From: Thiohalorhabdus denitrificans
GTDB lineage: Bacteria; Pseudomonadota; Gammaproteobacteria; Thiohalorhabdales; Thiohalorhabdaceae
DNA length: 64,000 nt
Direction: 5' to 3'
NCBI RefSeq assembly: GCF_001399755.1
Contig: NZ_LJCP01000014.1
Location: 186,001-250,000 of the forward strand
Shown: in pieces, positions 34,326-43,174 of the stretch
Layout of the letters: each line of letters opens with the position of its first letter
How positions within the stretch are numbered: the stretch's first letter is position 1
Notes under the pieces: model-generated
What the model was told of the DNA's origin: nothing
Seen by the model: the letters and a program-made list of their open reading frames with translations, nothing else
The model's database searches: none
Made by a program: the position numbers and the translations under genes

Positions 34326-36746
34326 CTAATGTGCTGTAGGTCTTCCCTGCGCGGTATCCCGTTCCTCGCCCTTGGCGGCCGGCCCGGTCCCAGGAAGCGG
34401 CTCGGGCAGATACTCCAGGGCGATCCGCAGGACCTCGTCGATGGTGTCCACCGCGTGGACCTGCAGGGGATCCTTGATATTGGCGGGGATCTCCGTGAGG
34501 TCCTTCTCGTTCTCGCGGGGGATGATCACCTCCTTGAGACCGCTGCGCCGGGCCGCCAGGAGCTTCTCCTTGAGGCCGCCGATGGGCAGGACCCGCCCCC
34601 GGAGGGTCAGCTCGCCGGTCATGCCCACATCCGCCCGCACGGGGATGCCCGTGAAGGAGGAGATGATGGCGGTGCACATGCCGATGCCGGCCGAGGGGCC
34701 GTCCTTGGGCGTGGCGCCTTCGGGAACGTGCACGTGGATGTCGTGCTTCTGGTAGAAATCGTCCTCCAGGCCCAGCCAGCGCGAACGGGCCCGCACCACG
34801 CTCATGGCCGCCTGGATGGACTCCTGCATGACGTCACCCAGCTGGCCGGTGATGGTCAGCTTGCCCTTGCCGGGCACCACCGTGGCCTCGATGGTGAGGA
34901 TGTCGCCCCCCACCTCGGTCCAGGCCAGGCCGGTAGCGGCCCCCACCTGGTTCTCCTCCTCGGCCTGGCCGTAGCGGTAGCGCGGCACGCCCAGGTACTT
35001 GTCCAGGTTCTTATGGGTAACCTGCACCTTCTTGCGCTTGGACTCGGTGAGTAGTTCCTTGGCCGCCTTGCGGCACAGGGTGCCCATCTCCCGCTCCAGG
35101 TTGCGGACGCCGGCCTCCCGCGTGTAGCGGCGGATGATGTCGAGGATGGCGTTACGGGAGACGGTGAGCTCGTCCTCCTTGACCCCGTTCGCCTCCTTCT
35201 GCTTGGGAAGCAGGTACTTCTCGGCGATATGGAGCTTCTCCTCCTCGGTGTAGCCGGGGAGGTGGATGATCTCCATGCGATCCCGCAGGGCCGGCGGGAT
35301 GTTCATGCTGTTGGCGGTGGTGAGGAACATCACCTGCGACAGGTCCACCTCCGCCTCCAGGTAGTGGTCCTGGAAGTGGCTGTTCTGCTCCGGGTCGAGC
35401 ACCTCCAGCAGGGCGGAGGCCGGGTCGCCCCGGAAGTCCATGCCCATCTTGTCCACCTCGTCCAGCAGCATGAGGGGGTTGCGGGTGCCGGTCTTGGCCA
35501 GGTTCTGGACGATCTTGCCCGGCAGGGCGCCGATGTAGGTGCGCCGGTGGCCGCGGATCTCCGCCTCGTCGCGCACGCCGCCCAGGCTCATACGGATGAA
35601 CTTGCGGTTGGTGGCGCGGGCGATGGACTTGCCGAGCGAGGTCTTGCCCACGCCCGGGGGACCCACCAGGCAGAGGATGGGACCCTTGAGCTTCTTGGAC
35701 CGCTGCTGCACGGCCAGGTACTCGAGGATCCGCTCCTTGATCTTCTCCAGCCCGTAGTGGTCCTCGTCGAGCACCTGCTGGGCCTTGGCCAGATCGCGGG
35801 TGAGCCGCGACTTCTTCTTCCAGGGCACGGAGACCAGCCAGTCGATGTAGTTGCGGACGACGGTGGCCTCGGCGGACATGGGGCTCATCATGCGCAGCTT
35901 CTTGAGCTCCTTGTCGGCCTTCTCCTTGACCTCCTTGGGCATGCCCGCCTGCTCGACCTTCTCCTCCAGCTCGTCTACCTCGTTGCCGCCCTCCTCGAGC
36001 TCGCCGAGCTCCTTCTGGATGGCCTTCATCTGCTCGTTGAGGTAGTACTCGCGCTGGGACTTCTCCATCTGCGACTTCACGCGGCCGCGGATGCGCTTCT
36101 CCACCTGGAGGAGGTCGATCTCCGACTCCATCAGGCTGTAGAGGTGCTCCAGGCGCTCGCGGAGGTCCTCCATCTCCAGGACCTCCTGCTTCTCCTCCAC
36201 CTTCAGGGAGAGGTGGGCGGATATGGTGTCGGCGAGCCGCGCCGGGTCCTCGATGGAGGACAGGCTGGTGAGCACCTCCGGCGGCGTCTTCTTGGAGAGC
36301 TTGACGTACTGCTCGAACTGGTTGATCACCGAGCGCATGAGGGCATCCATCTCCTTGTCCTCATACGCGCTCTCGGCGAGCAGCTCCACCCGCCCGACGT
36401 AGTGCTCGTTCTCGGTGCGGAATTCGCTCACCTTGGAGCGTTTGCCGCCTTCCACGAGCACCTTCACCGTGCCGTCGGGCAGCTTGAGCAGCTGCAGGAT
36501 GGTGGAAAGGGTGCCCACCGTATGGATGCCCTCGGCCTCGGGCTCGTCCACGGAGGCGTCCTTCTGGGCGACCAGCAGGATCTGCTTGTCGTTGGCCATC
36601 GCCTCCTCGAGGGCGGCGATGGACTTCTCCCGGCCCACGAACAGCGGGATCACCATGTGGGGGAAGATCACCACGTCCCGCAGCGGCAGGACGGGCACCA
36701 CGTCCCCGGTTTGCGCGGTAATCTGGTTCTGTTCCTGTTCGGCCAT
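34326..36746 (-). CDS. lon: ATP-dependent protease Lon (class III heat-shock-type)
   Basis: This 806-residue cytosolic AAA+ serine protease degrades damaged and regulatory proteins. The N-terminal substrate domain starts [20 protein letters not shown]. The central ATPase has Walker [14 protein letters not shown] and Walker [11 protein letters not shown]. The C-terminal protease has the Ser of [10 protein letters not shown] and the catalytic Lys further on. Length is near E. coli Lon (784). GGAAGG lies about 10 bp before ATG 36746. A strong hairpin in the gap from clpX suggests that lon is transcribed partly on its own. Confidence 0.98.
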   Translation of the reverse strand: MAEQEQNQITAQTGDVVPVLPLRDVVIFPHMVIPLFVGREKSIAALEEAMANDKQILLVAQKDASVDEPEAEGIHTVGTLSTILQLLKLPDGTVKVLVEGGKRSKVSEFRTENEHYVGRVELLAESAYEDKEMDALMRSVINQFEQYVKLSKKTPPEVLTSLSSIEDPARLADTISAHLSLKVEEKQEVLEMEDLRERLEHLYSLMESEIDLLQVEKRIRGRVKSQMEKSQREYYLNEQMKAIQKELGELEEGGNEVDELEEKVEQAGMPKEVKEKADKELKKLRMMSPMSAEATVVRNYIDWLVSVPWKKKSRLTRDLAKAQQVLDEDHYGLEKIKERILEYLAVQQRSKKLKGPILCLVGPPGVGKTSLGKSIARATNRKFIRMSLGGVRDEAEIRGHRRTYIGALPGKIVQNLAKTGTRNPLMLLDEVDKMGMDFRGDPASALLEVLDPEQNSHFQDHYLEAEVDLSQVMFLTTANSMNIPPALRDRMEIIHLPGYTEEEKLHIAEKYLLPKQKEANGVKEDELTVSRNAILDIIRRYTREAGVRNLEREMGTLCRKAAKELLTESKRKKVQVTHKNLDKYLGVPRYRYGQAEEENQVGAATGLAWTEVGGDILTIEATVVPGKGKLTITGQLGDVMQESIQAAMSVVRARSRWLGLEDDFYQKHDIHVHVPEGATPKDGPSAGIGMCTAIISSFTGIPVRADVGMTGELTLRGRVLPIGGLKEKLLAARRSGLKEVIIPRENEKDLTEIPANIKDPLQVHAVDTIDEVLRIALEYLPEPLPGTGPAAKGEERDTAQGRPTAH

Positions 36747-36775
36747 AGCGTTATTTACCTTCCCCGGTACTCAAC

Positions 36776-36806
36776 GGCGCCTGTCCCCGCGATCGGGGCA
36801 GGCGCC
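36776..36806. other. Strong hairpin between clpX and lon
   Basis: The 31-nt sequence pairs GGCGCCTG with CAGGCGCC and, inside it, CCCC with GGGG. There is no T run on either side, so it is not a classical terminator. It may modulate read-through or mRNA stability between the two protease genes. Confidence 0.6.
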
Positions 36807-36832
36807 GCCGGGCACCTTTGGATGCGGGGGCC

Positions 36833-38125
36833 TCAGCGGCTCGCGTCGCCCCCGGCATAGCGGTTCTCTTCCTCGTCCTCGTAGATCAGCAGCGGCTCGC
36901 CGCCCTCCTCCACCACGGAGGCGTCGATGACGCACTTCTTCACGCCGGACATGGAGGGCAGCTCGTACATGATCTCGAGCATGGAGGATTCGAGGATGGA
37001 GCGCAGACCCCGGGCGCCGGTCCCCCGCTCGATGGCCTTGCGGGCCACCGCGCGCAGGGCCTCGTCGCGCAGCTCCAGCTCCACCCCGTCCATCTCGAAC
37101 AGCCGCTGGTACTGCTTCACCAGGGAGTTCTTGGGCTCGGTGAGGATGGAGATCAGGGCCTCCTCGTCGAGCTCGTCCAGGGTGGCGAGCACGGGCAGGC
37201 GGCCGACGAACTCGGGGATCAGGCCGTACTTGATCATGTCGTCGGGCTCCACCTTGCGCAGCAGCTCGTCGCGCTTGCCCTTCTCGTCCTCGCTGCGCAC
37301 CTCGGCGGCGAAGCCGATGCCGCCCTGCTCGCTGCGCTGCCGGATCACCTCTTCCAGACCGTTGAAGGCCCCGCCGGCGATGAACAGCATGTTGGTGGTG
37401 TCCACCTGCAGGGTCTCCTGCTGGGGATGCTTGCGCCCCCCTTGCGGCGGCACCGAGGCGGTGGTGCCCTCGATGAGCTTGAGCAGGGCCTGCTGCACCC
37501 CCTCGCCCGACACGTCGCGGGTTATGGAGGGGTTCTCGGACTTGCGGGTGACCTTGTCGATCTCGTCGATGTAGATGATCCCCTTCTGCGCCTTCTCCAC
37601 GTCGTAGTCGCAGTTCTGGAGGATCTTCTGGATGATGTTCTCCACGTCCTCGCCGACGTAGCCCGCCTCGGTAAGCGTGGTGGCGTCGGCGATGGCGAAG
37701 GGAACGTTGAGGATCCGCGCCAGGGTCTGGGCCAGCAGGGTCTTACCGGAGCCCGTGGGGCCCATGAGCAGGATGTTGCTCTTGGAGAGCTCCACCTCGT
37801 CGTCGAGCCCCTGGGACTCCAGGCGCTTGTAGTGGTTGTACACCGCCACGGACAGGACCCGCTTGGCGAAATCCTGGCCCACCACGTAGTCGTCGAGGGT
37901 CTCGTAGATCTCGCGGGGCCGCGGCAGGCCCTCCATGCCCGACAGGGAGGCGGGCTCCTCCTCCTCCTCGGCGGTGATCTCGTTGCAGAGATCCACGCAC
38001 TCGTCGCAGATGAAGACCGAGGGGCCCGCGATCAGCTTGCGGACCTCGTGCTGGCTCTTTCCGCAGAAGGAGCAGTAGAGAAGCTGCTCCCCGCCGTTGT
38101 TGCGGCCTTCGTTGTCGTCGCTCAT
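36833..38125 (-). CDS. clpX: ATP-dependent Clp protease ATP-binding subunit ClpX
   Basis: This 430-residue AAA+ unfoldase hands substrates to ClpP. The N-terminal zinc-binding domain has Cys18, Cys21, Cys40 and Cys43. Walker A is GPTGSGKT at 122-129, Walker B is IIYIDEID, and the sensor and pore regions are intact ([10 protein letters not shown]). The ClpP-docking loop IGF is visible in [11 protein letters not shown]. It lies 22 bp downstream of clpP, with which it is surely cotranscribed. Confidence 0.98.
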   Translation of the reverse strand: MSDDNEGRNNGGEQLLYCSFCGKSQHEVRKLIAGPSVFICDECVDLCNEITAEEEEEPASLSGMEGLPRPREIYETLDDYVVGQDFAKRVLSVAVYNHYKRLESQGLDDEVELSKSNILLMGPTGSGKTLLAQTLARILNVPFAIADATTLTEAGYVGEDVENIIQKILQNCDYDVEKAQKGIIYIDEIDKVTRKSENPSITRDVSGEGVQQALLKLIEGTTASVPPQGGRKHPQQETLQVDTTNMLFIAGGAFNGLEEVIRQRSEQGGIGFAAEVRSEDEKGKRDELLRKVEPDDMIKYGLIPEFVGRLPVLATLDELDEEALISILTEPKNSLVKQYQRLFEMDGVELELRDEALRAVARKAIERGTGARGLRSILESSMLEIMYELPSMSGVKKCVIDASVVEEGGEPLLIYEDEEENRYAGGDASR

Positions 38126-38147
38126 CGCAGAATACCTTTAGCCGGTC

Positions 38148-38792
38148 CTAGGCGGTCCCTCCGGAGGGGCGGTTCTCCAGGACCGAATCAACGAGTCCAT
38201 AATCCACCGCTTCGTTCGCGGACATGAAGAAGTCGCGCTCGGTGTCCTCTTGGATCCGTTCGTAGCTTTGACCCGTGTGCTCCTGCATGATCTTGTTCAG
38301 GGTCTCCCGGGTCTTGAGGATCTCGCGGGCGTGGATGTCCACGTCCGTGGCCTGGCCCTGGAAGCCCCCGAGCGGCTGATGGATCATGGCCCGGGAGTGG
38401 GGCAGCATGTGGCGCTTGCCCTCGGCCCCGGCAGTCAGCAGTAGGGCCCCCATGCTGGCGGCCTGGCCCACGCACAGGGTGGAGACGTTGGGCCGCACGA
38501 AGCGCATGGTGTCGTAGATGGCCAGCCCGGCCGTCACGGAGCCCCCGGGGCTGTTGATGTAGAGGTAGATGTCTTTGTCGGGGTTATCCGCCTCCAGGAA
38601 CAGCATCTGGGCCACCACAACGTTGGCCATGTGGTCCTCCACCGGACCCACCAGGAAAACGATGCGCTCCTTGAGGAGGCGGGAATAGATGTCATAGGCA
38701 CGCTCGCCGCGGCCGGTCTGCTCCACGACCATGGGGACGTAGCCCAGGGCCTGCGTATCGCCCGCTCCGTGCCGGCTCGGTTCCCAATCCAA
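38148..38792 (-). CDS. clpP: ATP-dependent Clp protease proteolytic subunit ClpP
   Basis: This 214-residue serine protease forms the barrel that pairs with ClpX. The catalytic triad is Ser113 (GQAASMGA), His138 (SRAMIHQP) and Asp187 (DTERD). TTG 38792 is taken as start: AGGA lies about 8 bp upstream, and the first 14 residues make a propeptide before [11 protein letters not shown], which aligns with the mature start ALVPMVIEQ of E. coli ClpP. ATG 38732 would remove this segment. It sits between tig and clpX in the standard order. Confidence 0.96.
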   Translation of the reverse strand: MDWEPSRHGAGDTQALGYVPMVVEQTGRGERAYDIYSRLLKERIVFLVGPVEDHMANVVVAQMLFLEADNPDKDIYLYINSPGGSVTAGLAIYDTMRFVRPNVSTLCVGQAASMGALLLTAGAEGKRHMLPHSRAMIHQPLGGFQGQATDVDIHAREILKTRETLNKIMQEHTGQSYERIQEDTERDFFMSANEAVDYGLVDSVLENRPSGGTA

Positions 38793-38847
38793 TTGCGGTT
38801 CCTGATCTTTTCGGTTGGTTGAAGGTATCGGGCAGTCCCTTAGATGG

Positions 38848-38882
38848 GGATGGCGCCCCAGGGTTTCAAGGTGGCGCCATCC
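38848..38882. other. Hairpin between tig and clpP
   Basis: A perfect 10-bp inverted repeat (GGATGGCGCC with GGCGCCATCC, 15-nt loop) lies 16 bp after the tig stop. There is no T run. It may attenuate or process the tig-clpP transcript. Confidence 0.6.
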
Positions 38883-38897
38883 TCGCCGGGGCCGCCG

Positions 38898-40238
38898 TCA
38901 CTCGCTGCCTTCCCCCGACTCTTCCTCCCAGCCCAAGAGGGTGCTGACGGGCACTTTTTCCTCGTTGATCTGGGCGTTCTCAACGATCCAATCTACCACC
39001 TTGGTCTCGAGCGCTCTACCTTCGACCTCCTGCATCTGCTCCTGGTTCTGGGCCACGTACTGCAGGAACTGATCGCGCTGCGAGCCGTACTGGTCGGCCA
39101 TACGCTCCAGCTCCTCCCGGATCTCGTCCTGGCTCGTCTCGACGCCCTCGATGCGGGCGATCTCCGGGACCATCAAGCCGATCTTGACCTGGTTCGTGGC
39201 GTTCTCCCGGAACTGCTCGCGCAGCTCGTCGGAATCCAGATTCAGGGTATCGGGATCCAGGCCCTGCTGGCGGTACTGGTTCTTGTGGGATTCCACCAAG
39301 CGGTCCAGCTGGCGCTCCACCAGCTGGTCGGGGACCTGGAAGTCGTTGGCCTCGGCCAGCTTCTCGAAGATCTGGCTGCGCAGCCCCTCGCGGGTGCGCT
39401 CGGTCACCTCCTTCTCCAGGCCCTCTTGAATGTCGGAGCGCAGGGTCTCCAGCTTGCCGTCCTCCACGCCGAAGGACTTCATGAAGTCCTCGTCCAGCTC
39501 CGGCAGCTTCTTCTCGCGCACCTCCTTGACGGTCACCTCGAACTGCGCCGTCTTGCCGGCCAGCTCCTCGCGCGGGTAGTCCTCCGGGAAGGGCACGTCA
39601 ATGGTGCGGGTCTCGCCGGCGGTGGCGCCCACCAGGCCCTCTTCCATCTCCTTCAGGTGGCGGCCCTCGCCCACCTCCATGGTGTAGTCGGTGGCCTCGC
39701 CGCCTTCGAAGGGCTCGCCGTCGATGCGGCCGACGAAGTCGATGAGCACCTGGTCGCCCTCGGCGGCGGCGCGCTCCACCTTCTCGTAATCGGCGCGCAT
39801 CTGGCGCAGGCGCTCGACGGTGTCGTCGATGTCGGACTCGCTCACCTCGGCGGTGCGCTTGTCGAGCTCCATGCCCTTGTAGCCGGTGGGCTCGATCTCC
39901 GGGTAGATGTCGAAGGTGGCGGTGTAGGAAAAGTCCTGATCCCGCTGCAGCTCCCCGGGCTCCAGCTGGGGCTGGGCCACGGGGTTCAGGGAATGCTCCT
40001 CCAGGGCGTTGGGATAGGTCTCGGACACCAGGGCGTTAAGCACCTCGCCGTAGACCTCGTCCCGGTATTTGCTCTCCACCACGGACAGGGGCACCTTGCC
40101 GGGCCGGAAGCCCGGAAGCTTGACGTTCTTGGCGAGCTGGCGCAGCCGCTGGTCGAGCTCCCGGTTCACCCGCTCGGCGGGCACGGTCACGGTCACCTGG
40201 CGCTGCAGCCCGGAACCCTCGTTTACCGAAACTTCCAT
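38898..40238 (-). CDS. tig: Trigger factor, ribosome-associated chaperone and prolyl isomerase
   Basis: This 446-residue protein binds nascent chains at the ribosome exit tunnel. The N-terminal ribosome-binding domain contains the signature GFRPGKVPLSVVE (residues about 44-56). The FKBP-type isomerase domain (about 150-245) has DQVLIDFVGRIDGEPFEGGE. The rest is the helical chaperone domain rich in Glu, Gln and Arg. Length is close to E. coli TF (432). A CCAACGAGGGGC ribosome-binding region precedes ATG 40238. It begins the tig-clpP-clpX-lon series on this strand. Confidence 0.97.
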   Translation of the reverse strand: MEVSVNEGSGLQRQVTVTVPAERVNRELDQRLRQLAKNVKLPGFRPGKVPLSVVESKYRDEVYGEVLNALVSETYPNALEEHSLNPVAQPQLEPGELQRDQDFSYTATFDIYPEIEPTGYKGMELDKRTAEVSESDIDDTVERLRQMRADYEKVERAAAEGDQVLIDFVGRIDGEPFEGGEATDYTMEVGEGRHLKEMEEGLVGATAGETRTIDVPFPEDYPREELAGKTAQFEVTVKEVREKKLPELDEDFMKSFGVEDGKLETLRSDIQEGLEKEVTERTREGLRSQIFEKLAEANDFQVPDQLVERQLDRLVESHKNQYRQQGLDPDTLNLDSDELREQFRENATNQVKIGLMVPEIARIEGVETSQDEIREELERMADQYGSQRDQFLQYVAQNQEQMQEVEGRALETKVVDWIVENAQINEEKVPVSTLLGWEEESGEGSE

Positions 40239-40415
40239 GTTCTGCCCCTCGTTGGCTATTTCCTGGTTGCAAATCGGTCCGGGCCCTCCCGAGCCCGCTT
40301 GCCCGCGCCGGTTCGGATCGGGGGCCGGCGCTGGGTCGCGGCGACGACAGCGAACGGGCCCTATGCATGGCGGGGGAGCTCAAGCGGGATAATCGCGGGA
40401 GGGATTGCGGGTCCG

Positions 40416-40683
40416 AGTGTCCTGGCTCAGGAATTCGTTGCAATTCTGCGAGCCGGGAGGGCGGGCGCGAGCTCGGAGCCGGGCCGCAGGCGGGCTGCCT
40501 GCCCGTCAAGGGCCGGCGACGCCGCGCCGTCCGCCCTCCCGGATCGCCCGCAGGGAGCTCCTGCGCCGGCCCGGCGCCGCGTTGCGCCTCCTCCGCGGGC
40601 AAGCAGCCCGCCTCAAAGGCGCGCCTTGCTCCGAACCGGCGCAGGAAGCTCAGAAATGTAACGAATTCCTGAGCCAGGACACT
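40416..40683. repeat. Nested 268-bp palindromic element beside tRNA-Leu
   Basis: The ends (40416-40439 and 40660-40683) are a perfect 24-bp inverted repeat containing TCCTGGCTCAGGAATTC, extending imperfectly to about 38 bp. Inside lie an 18-bp inverted repeat with one mismatch (40488-40505 with 40596-40613) and a 9-bp one, GGGCCGGCG (40510-40518 with 40564-40572). The whole could fold into one long hairpin. It has no plausible gene. Its right end is 2 bp from the tRNA-Leu CCA end. MITE-like mobile DNA, or a structured RNA or terminator region, are the main options. The rest of 40239-40415 is tig upstream DNA without a clear promoter. Confidence 0.75.
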
Positions 40684-40684
40684 T

Positions 40685-40770
<86 letters not shown>

Positions 40771-40853
40771 ACGGCGGTCGAGCGGCGAAGGCTACCACAT
40801 GGCCCCATACCTGCCTAGACCACCAAAACGCAAGGGTCTGGGGCCGGGCCGGC

Positions 40854-41108
40854 TCAGGAGATGGGCACGCCGGGGGCCATCCGCACGCATTCGAACAGGG
40901 TGACGCCCGCGCTGGAGACGTGGTCGAACTGGTGGCCGTCCACCGGCCGCCCTTCGCGGTCGAACCAGTGGCCCTCGCGGTCGCGGTAGGCCACCATCCG
41001 GCAGTAGAAGGCCACGGCGTCGGCGTCGTGCCAGCGGTCCCATTCGGCGGTGTCGGGACAATCGCACACAAAACGGCAGCCGCAGTGCGTCCGGATCATG
41101 CGCTGCAT
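40854..41108 (-). CDS. Small Cys/His-rich hypothetical protein
   Basis: This 84-residue protein is not recognised. The N-terminal HCGCRFVCDC region (CxC-x4-CxC spacing) looks metal-binding. Several Asp, His and Trp residues follow (DRWHDADAVAFYC). There is no signal peptide or membrane segment. ATG 41108 is preceded by a strong GGAGGGGGTGAGG ribosome-binding region, which makes it a likely real gene despite its size. It ends 84 bp before the tRNA-Leu gene on the same strand, so its mRNA could read into that tRNA. Confidence 0.6.
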   Translation of the reverse strand: MQRMIRTHCGCRFVCDCPDTAEWDRWHDADAVAFYCRMVAYRDREGHWFDREGRPVDGHQFDHVSSAGVTLFECVRMAPGVPIS

Positions 41109-41221
41109 GGCCTCACCCCCTCCGGCTGCCTGGAGACGCACCCCCCTTCATACCGCGGCATTTCGGCAAACGCAATGCCCCCGGAAAAACTCCGGCCATA
41201 CCGCGGTGTGCAGGCCAGCGC

Positions 41222-42160
41222 CTATCCCGACTCCCCCCCGGGCTCCCCGCCCGTCGCCCTCCGGGACCAGTGGGCGGCCAGGGCGGAGCCCGACAGGTTG
41301 TGCCAGACGCTGAACACCGCGCCCGGCAGGGCGGCCGCCGCCGGCAGGTACTTGGCCGCCAGGGCCACCCCCAGCCCGGAGTTCTGCATGCCCACCTCGA
41401 TGGCCAGGGTCCGGGCCCGGCGGATGTCCAATCCCAGCAGGCGGGCGACGCCGTAGCCGGCGCCCAGCCCGATCAGGTTGTGCAGCGCCACGGCCGCCAC
41501 CAGGGCCGGGGCCAGATCCGCCAAGCTGCCCCGGTTCAGGGCCACCACGATGGCGATGATGACCACGATGGCCGCCACGGAAACTAGGGGCAAGGCCCGC
41601 TTCAGGGGGCGCAGCCGCCCGCCGGCCAGCGTGTTGACTGCCACACCCAGCGCCACCGGCAACAGCACCACCTCCGCAATGGTCACCAGCATGTCGACCA
41701 CGGGCACGGGCACCGTCCGCCCCACGTAGGCCCAGGTGAGCGCGGGGGTGAGCAGCACCGCCAGCAGGGTGGAGACGGCGGTGAGGGTGATGGAAAGGGC
41801 CACGTCGCCCCGGCCGAGGTAGCAGATCACGTTGGAGGCGGTGCCGCCCGGGGCGCTGCCCACCAGCACCAGCCCGGCCACCAGGGCCGGCGGCAGGCCC
41901 AGGGCCGTGCCCACCCCGTAGGCGGCGGCGGGCATGACGGCGTACTGCAGGCCCACGCCGAGCCCCACTTGGCCGGGGCGGCGCAGAACGGCGCCGAAAT
42001 CGGCGGGGGTGAGGGTCATGCCCATGCCGAACATGACCAGCCCCAGAAGCGGCAGGATGGCCGGGGCGGCGGGGGCGAAGACCCCCGGCGCGGCGTAGGC
42101 GGCCAGCGCCCCGAGCAGGGCCCAGAGGGGGAAGAGCCCGGTAACGCGGCGCAGGATCAC
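41222..42160 (-). CDS. Bile acid:sodium symporter family (BASS) transporter
   Basis: This 312-residue inner-membrane protein has about ten hydrophobic segments and BASS/NhaA-fold features: MFGMGMTLTPADFGAVLRRP, LVGSAPGGTASNVICYLGRG (the crossover motif) and IEVGMQNSGLGVALAAKYLP. Relatives move organic acids such as pyruvate or pantoate with sodium. GTG 42160 overlaps the stop of the upstream kinase gene as GTGA. A sugar or keto-acid kinase paired with a transporter suggests a shared catabolic substrate. A single 1,388-codon open frame runs on beyond the start and is spurious. Confidence 0.85.
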   Translation of the reverse strand: MILRRVTGLFPLWALLGALAAYAAPGVFAPAAPAILPLLGLVMFGMGMTLTPADFGAVLRRPGQVGLGVGLQYAVMPAAAYGVGTALGLPPALVAGLVLVGSAPGGTASNVICYLGRGDVALSITLTAVSTLLAVLLTPALTWAYVGRTVPVPVVDMLVTIAEVVLLPVALGVAVNTLAGGRLRPLKRALPLVSVAAIVVIIAIVVALNRGSLADLAPALVAAVALHNLIGLGAGYGVARLLGLDIRRARTLAIEVGMQNSGLGVALAAKYLPAAAALPGAVFSVWHNLSGSALAAHWSRRATGGEPGGESG

Positions 42161-43038
42161 CCTCCGGCCCCCGTCAGGCCGTCCAGCCCCTCCCGCCCGC
42201 ACTTGCGCCCGGCCAGGCGCGCCGCGGCCTCCAGGGCCTCTGCCAGCGACCGCGCCCGGGCCAGGGCATCGATGAGGCCCGCGTTGAAGGTGTCGCCGGC
42301 CCCCACGGTGTCCACCACCCGCGCGGGCGGGAAGGCCGGGGTGCGGTGCAGGCGCCCGGCGTTGTCCACGGCCGCGGCCCCGGCGGATCCCCAGGTGCAG
42401 ACCTTGATGCCGGGCACCGTGGCCGGATCCAGGCCGCGCAGGAAGCCCTCCGGGTCCGCGTACCCCTGCCCGCGGGCGTAGTCCCCGGAGAACAGCACCA
42501 CATCCGGGTCGTGGAGGCCGTGCTCCAGACCCTCCCGGGCCTTCTCCACCTCCAGGGAGATGCGCGCCCGGGGACTGTGCCGCCGCACATGACGGATCAT
42601 GCGCGGGATGTCCCCGGCGTTGGGCCGGGCCTCCAGGTGGACCCAGTCGTAGGGGGCCACGTCCACCGCCTCGAAGTCCGCCGCGCTCAGCTCGGGCAGG
42701 TCGCGGTGGTGGACGATGGTGCGGCTGCCGGTGGCCCGGCTCAGGGTGATGTAGCTGGTGGGCGATTTGCCCCCGGCGAGCCGGCGCGCAGGCCCGGTCT
42801 GGATCCCCCGCGCCTGCAGGTCGGCCACGATGCGGCGGCCGTCCGGCTCGTCCGCCCATACCCCCGACCAGGCGCACCGGTGGCCGAGCTGCGCCAGCAC
42901 CGCCAGGGTGTTGGCGGCGTTGCCGCCGAGCCGCACCGCCTGGCGCTCCGCGCGCACCTCGCTGTCCTCGGCGGGATAGGCGGCCACCACGTTGACAATG
43001 TCCAGCACCGCCCCGCCCACGGCCAGAATCGCCGCCAT
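42157..43038 (-). CDS. PfkB-family carbohydrate kinase (ketohexokinase-like)
   Basis: This 293-residue ribokinase-fold enzyme has the first PfkB signature LGGNAANTLAVLAQLG near residue 37 and the second, DTVGAGDTFNAGLIDAL, near residue 242, including the catalytic Asp. It resembles ketohexokinase by eye, so it probably phosphorylates a ketose or similar sugar using ATP. ATG 43038 has GAGGAAA just upstream; the longer frame start is not supported. It is coupled to the BASS transporter gene by a 4-bp overlap and diverges from the cyclase-like gene. Confidence 0.85.
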   Translation of the reverse strand: MAAILAVGGAVLDIVNVVAAYPAEDSEVRAERQAVRLGGNAANTLAVLAQLGHRCAWSGVWADEPDGRRIVADLQARGIQTGPARRLAGGKSPTSYITLSRATGSRTIVHHRDLPELSAADFEAVDVAPYDWVHLEARPNAGDIPRMIRHVRRHSPRARISLEVEKAREGLEHGLHDPDVVLFSGDYARGQGYADPEGFLRGLDPATVPGIKVCTWGSAGAAAVDNAGRLHRTPAFPPARVVDTVGAGDTFNAGLIDALARARSLAEALEAAARLAGRKCGREGLDGLTGAGG

Positions 43039-43174
43039 CGTTTCCTCCCTTGTCGCCGCCGGTCTCGGGGATGCGGAGTGTAACGTTACCAAAATCAAGG
43101 GGCATGCCCGCCCCCCCTACTGGGCGGCCTCCGTCTGTGCCTATACTGGCCCGGCAAACCCGATGGGGGACAGC

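Noticed and set aside
35229-40661. Long rightward frames opposite lon, clpX and tig
   Set aside because: They are Leu, His and Gly-rich antisense shadows of well-identified genes on the other strand.
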